From an uncultured beta proteobacterium (GTDB taxonomy: Bacteria; Pseudomonadota; Gammaproteobacteria; Burkholderiales; SG8-41), in the NCBI GenBank assembly GCA_902825845.1, contig CADECM010000065.1, positions 1-35,852 of the forward strand: a stretch of DNA of 35,852 nucleotides, written 5' to 3'. Shown here piece by piece: positions 32,086 through 35,852 of the stretch. Made by a program: the position numbers and the translations under genes. Positions within the stretch are counted from its first letter, which is position 1. Every line of letters begins with the position of its first letter. The notes under the pieces are model-generated. The model saw only the letters and a program-made list of their open reading frames with translations. It ran no database searches and was not told the DNA's origin.

Positions 32086-33183
32086 ATGTTCAGCGACGAC
32101 ACCATTGAAACCATCGACCGCTTTGTAACCCACGTCTCCACGGTCCCGGCGAATCTCGGGCAGACCGTGGGTCTTCATCTGCGGGAGAAGGTTGCGCCAT
32201 CGGTTGCATCGAGCGTCAAACCGCCGGTGGTGCTCTTCGTGCATGGCGGCTTTTCGCCGTCGAACGTGGCCTACGATCTCGACTATAAGGACGACTACAG
32301 CTTCATGCGCGTGATCGCACGCGCCGGGTACGATGTATTCGCGATGACGCATACGGCCTATGGCTCGTCGCCCAAACCGATGATGGACGACCCGTGCAAT
32401 GTCGATCCCGCGCACCAGCATCACCTGATCCCGCATGTGCTCAAAGCGCGCGCCGCGCCGCGTTACCCGTTCAAACTGGTGTCGAGCCGCACCGAGCATG
32501 ACGAAGTGGAGACCGTGGTGAAATTCATCATGGACCTGCGCCGCGTGGAACGCATCAGCCTGATCGGCTGGTCCACCGGCACACCGCGCGCGGGCGGCTT
32601 TGCCGCCATGCATCCGGACAAGGTCGACAAGCTGGTGCTCTACGGTCCCGCGCCGTACTTCCCCAGCGATACGCCGCCCAATCCGTTCCCGGAACCCGGC
32701 GCACCGATGATTCTGCAAAGCTGGGACATGCTGATGGAAAAGCGCTGGCAGGCCGACTGCCGCAGCGAAGGGCAGATTGAGCATCCGCAAATCCGCGAGA
32801 TCATGTGGCAGGCGCTGATGAAGGAAGACGGCCTCGGTGCGCACTGGACCGCCGACGGCCGCGGCATCATGCGCGCACCCAACCGCATGAATTACGGCTG
32901 GCGCGCCAACATCGGCCAGATCAAGGCGCCGACGCTGTGCCTGCTCGGCGAATTCGACAATTACGTGAACCGGTTTCCGACCTGGGGCGGACTGAAAATG
33001 GACAACCGCGCGTTCATCAAGGTGGGCTGCGCGTCACACTTCATGCAATACGAACGCGTGCGCTTTGTGCTTCACAGGGCAGCGCTGGAGTGGCTGGCCG
33101 GCGGCACGGTGGAAGGGCAGCGCTTTGCCGAGCTGCAATCGGATCGCGACGGCAAACTGCAGCCCTTGTCCGGCAATGGGTAA
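32086..33183 (+). CDS. Alpha/beta hydrolase fold protein
   Basis: A 365-residue alpha/beta hydrolase. The oxyanion-type segment is VVLFVHGGFSPSNVAYD, the nucleophile elbow ISLIGWSTGTPRAGG keeps the catalytic Ser, the acid is in LCLLGEFDNYV, and the His is in VGCASHFMQY. The intact triad contrasts with the serine-lacking hydrolase at 9411. The sequence between elbow and acid contains a lid region (WDMLMEKRWQADCRSEG). No signal peptide is present, so it is cytoplasmic. The start at 32086 removes a long upstream extension that overlaps the divergent Bug gene. No good ribosome binding site is visible. It could hydrolyse an ester, lactone or C-C bond. Confidence 0.88.
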   Translation: MFSDDTIETIDRFVTHVSTVPANLGQTVGLHLREKVAPSVASSVKPPVVLFVHGGFSPSNVAYDLDYKDDYSFMRVIARAGYDVFAMTHTAYGSSPKPMMDDPCNVDPAHQHHLIPHVLKARAAPRYPFKLVSSRTEHDEVETVVKFIMDLRRVERISLIGWSTGTPRAGGFAAMHPDKVDKLVLYGPAPYFPSDTPPNPFPEPGAPMILQSWDMLMEKRWQADCRSEGQIEHPQIREIMWQALMKEDGLGAHWTADGRGIMRAPNRMNYGWRANIGQIKAPTLCLLGEFDNYVNRFPTWGGLKMDNRAFIKVGCASHFMQYERVRFVLHRAALEWLAGGTVEGQRFAELQSDRDGKLQPLSGNG

Positions 33184-33203
33184 CGACGGGAGGGCGGTAG
33201 AAG

Positions 33204-33270
33204 CGTAGCGCATGCCGCCATCGGTGGCGTGGCAGACGAACGGCGGGTTTCACCCGCCCTGCGCGCTACG
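33204..33270. repeat. Structured intergenic element (three-way-junction hairpin)
   Basis: An outer 8-base stem CGTAGCGC (33204-33211) pairs with GCGCTACG (33263-33270). It encloses two inner hairpins, one with GCCGCCA and TGGCG-T-GGC arms and one with GGCGGG (33242-33247) and CCCGCC (33253-33258). It follows the alpha/beta hydrolase stop and directly precedes the palindrome at 33292. It could act as a terminator or be part of a mobile REP-like element. Confidence 0.55.
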
Positions 33271-33291
33271 TGCTGTAGCGCCACGCGATAG

Positions 33292-33333
33292 TGTCAGGTC
33301 ATTCATTATCGTACGATAATAAATGACCTGACA
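33292..33333. repeat. 42-base palindrome, copy 1
   Basis: A palindrome with one mismatched pair (33304 against 33321), centred on TATCGTACGATA, with outer arms TGTCAGGTCATT and AAATGACCTGACA. A nearly identical, perfect copy lies at 35218-35257. The bases just before both copies are also alike (GCGATA then TGTCAGG). The pair brackets the patchwork region with the small genes and an IS110 remnant. Confidence 0.85.
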
Positions 33334-33397
33334 CTGTCGCATTTTTATAGTGCCCAGAATCCCGATTGCGCGAAACGTAGCGGCGGCAGCGCAATGC

Positions 33398-33664
33398 CTA
33401 AGGCCGCGAAGACTTGCGCAGCTGCGGATTCAGTTGATCGACATCGGCCTGCACCTGGGCGCGGCTGCGCTCGTAAACGATCTCGCGTCCCATTGCGCTG
33501 CCGGCGTAGGCGGCTGCGGTGCGCGTCGGCGTCAACACACAACGCACGCTGTGCGCGCCCTCGCCCAATACCACTTCGATGCGGTCGGGCCGTTTGCTCA
33601 GCACCACCACATCCAAAGACTGACGTGTTTCAGTCACCCGGACTTTTATCTTTTCGTTGTTCAT
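33398..33664 (-). CDS. Small conserved-looking hypothetical protein
   Basis: An 88-residue protein that I do not recognise. It is basic and contains a central strand-rich section (KIKVRVTETRQSLDVVVLSK, then RIEVVLGEGAHSVRCVL), ending in a polar helix (SRAQVQADVDQL). No signal peptide, membrane segment or metal motif is seen. A weak GGAT-type site lies upstream of the ATG at 33664. It lies downstream of the YkgJ-like gene on the same strand with a 67-base gap. Base composition is like its neighbours. It could be real or a chance frame; the regular beta-strand pattern argues for real. Confidence 0.6.
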   Translation of the reverse strand: MNNEKIKVRVTETRQSLDVVVLSKRPDRIEVVLGEGAHSVRCVLTPTRTAAAYAGSAMGREIVYERSRAQVQADVDQLNPQLRKSSRP

Positions 33665-33731
33665 GGCGTGATCCAGTGATTTGAGTTCTCAGCACAGCCG
33701 ATGCAGAAGACTACGCCAAAACAGCGGGTCG

Positions 33732-34415
33732 TCATGCGGTATCGTCGCGCGGAAAAAATACGCGTTCGCCGTTAGACCAGCGTGCTTCTGCCGTGGGGTC
33801 CGACAGCGCCAGCAAAACCCCGCGCGCCAGCTCAACGCCCCGCGCCTCAAAGCCCAGCTGCGCATACGCGCTGGATGCGCCTTTGATCAACGCTTCGGCG
33901 TCGAGTACCAACCCCAGGTCTTCGGGAATGTCGGCGCTGCCCGCCTCACAGCGCCTGACGTCGAGCGAGTGCGCTTTGCGGCAGACGCCAGGGCGCACGG
34001 GGTAAATCGAGCACAAACCCGCTTCGAGAAACGCACACACCGGACGATGCTTCCACAACAAAGCGTCACCCGCCGCAGCCACCTGCACGCGCAGCCGCCC
34101 GATGACCCCTGCCCGTGCAGCATCGGCGAGGCGCGAAACCTCGCGCGCGATCTGAAACACTTCGGCCGGCATCGCCTCCACCCGGGCGCTGCAACAGTGG
34201 CTGCAACCCGAGCGGCAATCGGGCTTCACGCCGCCTTGCGCGCGGTCCTGCACGACCTTGTCGACACCGCGCTGCACAGTGCAGACGAAGCGGATCACCG
34301 ACACCGGATCGGGCTGATCGCGCAACTGCCGCACCGCGGCCGTTTGCACGTTTTGCACCGAGCGCAGCAGCGCTGCCTGTTCAGCCGCGCTCAGGCGGGT
34401 TTCGTCGTGGGCCAT
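33732..34415 (-). CDS. YkgJ-family cysteine-cluster protein
   Basis: A 227-residue protein with the CxxxCxxCC cluster (KPDCRSGCSHCC) followed by VCAFLEAGLCSIYPVRPGVCR and RCEAG, the layout of the YkgJ/CxxCxxCC family. These cysteines probably bind zinc or an iron-sulfur cluster; the biological role of the family is poorly known. The start at 34415 is supported by GAGG overlapping the stop of the upstream gene. The two are separated by only seven bases, so they form an operon with the phosphatase-like gene. The open frame runs further upstream to 34682, but that part overlaps the phosphatase and is rejected. Confidence 0.82.
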   Translation of the reverse strand: MAHDETRLSAAEQAALLRSVQNVQTAAVRQLRDQPDPVSVIRFVCTVQRGVDKVVQDRAQGGVKPDCRSGCSHCCSARVEAMPAEVFQIAREVSRLADAARAGVIGRLRVQVAAAGDALLWKHRPVCAFLEAGLCSIYPVRPGVCRKAHSLDVRRCEAGSADIPEDLGLVLDAEALIKGASSAYAQLGFEARGVELARGVLLALSDPTAEARWSNGERVFFPRDDTA

Positions 34416-34422
34416 GCGAGCC

Positions 34423-34872
34423 TCAGCGTGAAGCAGCCAACGTGCGCGCCCGAAACGCGGACCAGACTGGGGCAGGCTCCCAGATATCACGCTGCAACGC
34501 GAACGCGTCCTCGACAGACTCACCACAGCGCAGGTGCCGGTAGAGCCCGAGAAAGACCGAGACGCGCTTGTTTGCCGCACAATGAACCCAAACTTTGGCG
34601 CCGGCGTGTTCGTCCATCGCCGCGAAAAACGCCGCGAGGTCAGCGTCAGCCGGCGCGTCAAATAGCACCGGAATGTGAACATACCTCATGCCCAGCGCGG
34701 CAACGCTGGCGGCCTCGTCAGCCACCGACGAACGCGCATTGTGATGCAGCGCGAGGTTGATCACGACGCGGTAGCCTGCCGCTGCGATCGTCGCCAGCTC
34801 TTGTTCGTCCGGCTGGCCGGAGGTGGCCAGGCGAGGTGTCACTTGCCGGTAATTGTAGATAGCCTCAAGCAT
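34423..34872 (-). CDS. Protein tyrosine/dual-specificity phosphatase-like protein with shortened P-loop
   Basis: A 149-residue protein with the fold of bacterial dual-specificity phosphatases: TPRLATSGQPDEQELATIAAAG (beginning), VVINLALHH, YVHIPVLFDAP and the active-site region VWVHCAANKRVSVFLGLYR. The signature loop is Cys98-A-A-N-K-Arg103, so only four residues separate Cys and Arg (usual five). From memory, relatives in betaproteobacteria have a similar HCAxNxRVS loop, so this is probably a subfamily trait and not damage. Whether it dephosphorylates protein is doubtful. It is the first gene of a pair with the YkgJ-like protein. Confidence 0.8.
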   Translation of the reverse strand: MLEAIYNYRQVTPRLATSGQPDEQELATIAAAGYRVVINLALHHNARSSVADEAASVAALGMRYVHIPVLFDAPADADLAAFFAAMDEHAGAKVWVHCAANKRVSVFLGLYRHLRCGESVEDAFALQRDIWEPAPVWSAFRARTLAASR

Positions 34873-34900
34873 GGAGCCGTGATGTTACGCCTGGCGGCGG

Positions 34901-35146
34901 GTGTACGGAAAGCCCGCACACCGGGCCGTTATTCGCTGTCGCCTGCGGAAGCTGCTGACCCACGGGGTGCGCGCTTGGGTGCTGGCGGTGCAGGGCCGAA
35001 GCAATCACAACAAGGCGGCGTGTGCGCTGGCCAACAAGATGGCGCGCATCTGTTACGCGGTGCTGCGGGACGGCACGCCGTTTGGCCAGCCGGTTGTGAG
35101 GTTATCCACAAAGATCAACCGACAGGCGTTCGAGATGGCGGCTTGA
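34901..35146 (+). pseudogene. IS110-family transposase C-terminal remnant
   Basis: The translation LRKLLTHGVRAWVLAV, then NKAACALANKMARICYAVLRDG, matches the C-terminal Transposase_20 part of IS110-family enzymes (their LLIHGARA and VALANKxAR motifs). The residues normally between the two motifs are largely missing, and nothing of the N-terminal DEDD catalytic domain is found, so it is a decayed remnant. No IS ends can be defined. It lies between the two palindromes, in a region with other foreign DNA. Confidence 0.72.
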
Positions 35147-35217
35147 TCGAGAAAACGTCAACCCGGTATCCAGAGAAAACCAACCCACCTCAGGCCTTGC
35201 GTAGCGATAGCGATACT

Positions 35218-35257
35218 GTCAGGTCTTTCATTATCGTACGATAATGAAAGACCTGAC
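35218..35257. repeat. 40-base perfect palindrome, copy 2
   Basis: A perfect 20+20 palindrome centred between 35237 and 35238, with core TATCGTACGATA and outer arms GTCAGGTC and GACCTGAC. It is the partner of 33292-33333 and begins only 20 bases from the cassette boundary at 35277. It appears to cut off the attC site that should follow the GNAT gene. Confidence 0.9.
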
Positions 35258-35276
35258 CCCTTCACTAACCTTAGTC

Positions 35277-35283
35277 GTTAGGC
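35277..35283 (-). other. attC R''-type box at the 3' end of the GNAT cassette
   Basis: On the minus strand GCCTAAC directly contains the stop codon of the GNAT gene, as in many gene cassettes. The rest of a normal attC, with a long inverted repeat and a GTTRRRY box, is not seen. The sequence goes on for about 20 bases and then enters the 40-base palindrome, so the attC looks truncated. Confidence 0.6.
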
Positions 35284-35790
35284 GTCAATTCGGCAAACGT
35301 AGCGGACCTCGCGAAGCTGCTGACCACCCAGCTCGAACTGCTGTGGGGGTACGTTGTCCGGCGTGAAGCCGATGGACCGGTAGAAGCGAATGGCTTGATC
35401 GTTCTCTGGGAATACCCACAGGCTACAGGTGCTGTAGCCCTGCTGGCGCAGATGCTCGCGAGCTTGCTTCCACAACTGCCGCCCCACTCCTTTGAACCAA
35501 CTGCTCGGAGCGACATAGATGGCCCATACCTCTGCTTGGTGTGCGGGGGCTTCCTTGTCTCGGCAGTCGCCGAACGACACCCAGCCCAGAACGGCGCCGT
35601 TCTCCTTGGCGACGAGCAACTCCGGCTGCCCAGACTCGACGGTCTTTCGCCACATGGCCTCTCTCTTCTCGACCGACAGCGAGACCAAGTAGTCCGCGGG
35701 AACGATCCGAGCGTAGGCCGATCGCCAAGCGTCGACGTGAATTTCCGCCACAGCGCGAACGTCGGAGAGCGTGGCACGGTCGATGTTCAT
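35278..35790 (-). CDS. GNAT-family N-acetyltransferase (integron gene cassette)
   Basis: A 170-residue GNAT acetyltransferase that transfers an acetyl group from acetyl-CoA to an amine. The acetyl-CoA-binding motif A region reads VAPSSWFKGVGRQLWKQA, a looser Q/RxxGxG/A loop with GVGRQL. The later strand-helix (FPENDQAIRFYRSIGFTP) is typical. The start at 35790 lies four bases after a GTTAGGC box, and the stop lies inside GCCTAAC, which is the cassette layout. No ribosome binding site is seen, as is common in cassettes. Substrate unknown. Codon use is slightly less GC-biased than in neighbouring genes, in keeping with foreign origin. Confidence 0.88.
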   Translation of the reverse strand: MNIDRATLSDVRAVAEIHVDAWRSAYARIVPADYLVSLSVEKREAMWRKTVESGQPELLVAKENGAVLGWVSFGDCRDKEAPAHQAEVWAIYVAPSSWFKGVGRQLWKQAREHLRQQGYSTCSLWVFPENDQAIRFYRSIGFTPDNVPPQQFELGGQQLREVRYVCRIDA

Positions 35791-35794
35791 TGAC

Positions 35795-35852
35795 GCCTAA
35801 CGTTCGCAGTCACCGGCGCGCGCCGCCTTTGCGCGCGTCCGGTGCACTGCGC
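35795..35852 (-). other. Partial attC recombination site upstream of the GNAT cassette
   Basis: GTTAGGC on the minus strand (35795-35801) is followed by a long hairpin cut by the window edge. CGCAGT (35805-35810) pairs with ACTGCG (35846-35851), CACCGG (35811-35816) with CCGGTG (35839-35844) and CGCGCGC (35817-35823) with GCGCGCG (35831-35837). Single unpaired bases at 35845 and 35838 lie on one strand. Unpaired extrahelical bases on one arm are typical of attC sites. The R'' partner lies beyond the window. Confidence 0.7.

Noticed and set aside
33292..35257. A composite transposon bounded by the two palindromes
   Set aside because: Each copy is its own palindrome, so they are not directional ends. 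The genes between them look chromosomal and no transposase is intact.
1..35852. CRISPR array or complete mobile element
   Set aside because: No regularly spaced direct repeats and no intact transposase, integrase or phage structural gene could be found.

Overview
The window reads as a stretch of chromosome from a GC-rich proteobacterium, most likely a betaproteobacterium of the Burkholderiales type. The main reason is five intact Bug/TctC-type periplasmic solute-binding proteins plus the remnant of a sixth, scattered among CoA-ester and dicarboxylate catabolism genes and without their TctA/TctB membrane partners. Taxonomy is inferred from gene content only.

Layout. (1) 279-1838: otsA, trehalose-6-phosphate synthase. 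(2) 1943-9322: Bug receptors with partners: an Asp/Glu racemase or maleate isomerase-like protein and a TcuA-like FAD oxidoreductase in front of one Bug gene, a frameshifted Bug remnant, an orphan GH19/peptidoglycan-binding lysozyme-like gene on the minus strand, and a Bug-GST pair. (3) 9411-13389, minus strand: an alpha/beta hydrolase whose nucleophile Ser is Ala, then a three-gene set of DUF4157-OmpA protein, HEAT-repeat protein and cyclic-nucleotide-binding protein. (4) 13609-25116, plus strand: an eleven-gene cluster that looks like one catabolic operon. It holds two MmgE/PrpD proteins, a pair of hot-dog hydratase halves, an ADP-forming acyl-CoA synthetase, a crotonase, a cupin, two acyl-CoA dehydrogenases, a D-2-hydroxyacid dehydrogenase and an OsmC-family protein. 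(5) 25170-31942, minus strand: amidohydrolase, universal stress protein, two Bug receptors and a trimethylamine-dehydrogenase-like iron-sulfur flavoprotein. (6) 32086-33183: an alpha/beta hydrolase. (7) 33184-35852: a patchwork with two copies of a 40-42 bp palindrome, a YkgJ-like cysteine-cluster protein, a tyrosine-phosphatase-like protein, an IS110 transposase remnant, and at the right edge an integron-type GNAT gene cassette with attC sequence.

The most exciting signal is the OsmC-family gene at 24577-25116. Its frame is interrupted once, by TGA, exactly where OsmC/Ohr proteins carry the peroxidatic cysteine (codon 83). It stays open for 96 more codons of convincing OsmC sequence. Starting 11 nt after the TGA is a stable hairpin whose apical loop carries GGU, about 20 nt from the TGA, as in bacterial SECIS elements. 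I read it as a selenoprotein rather than a pseudogene or two small genes. No selA, selB, selC or selD gene lies in the window, so this needs the rest of the genome.

How the genes may work together (inference): Bug proteins capture organic acids outside the membrane. The acyl-CoA synthetase would activate a carboxylic acid, the acyl-CoA dehydrogenases, hydratase pair, crotonase and PrpD-like proteins would process it, and the selenoprotein OsmC would remove peroxide. The substrate cannot be read from the sequence.
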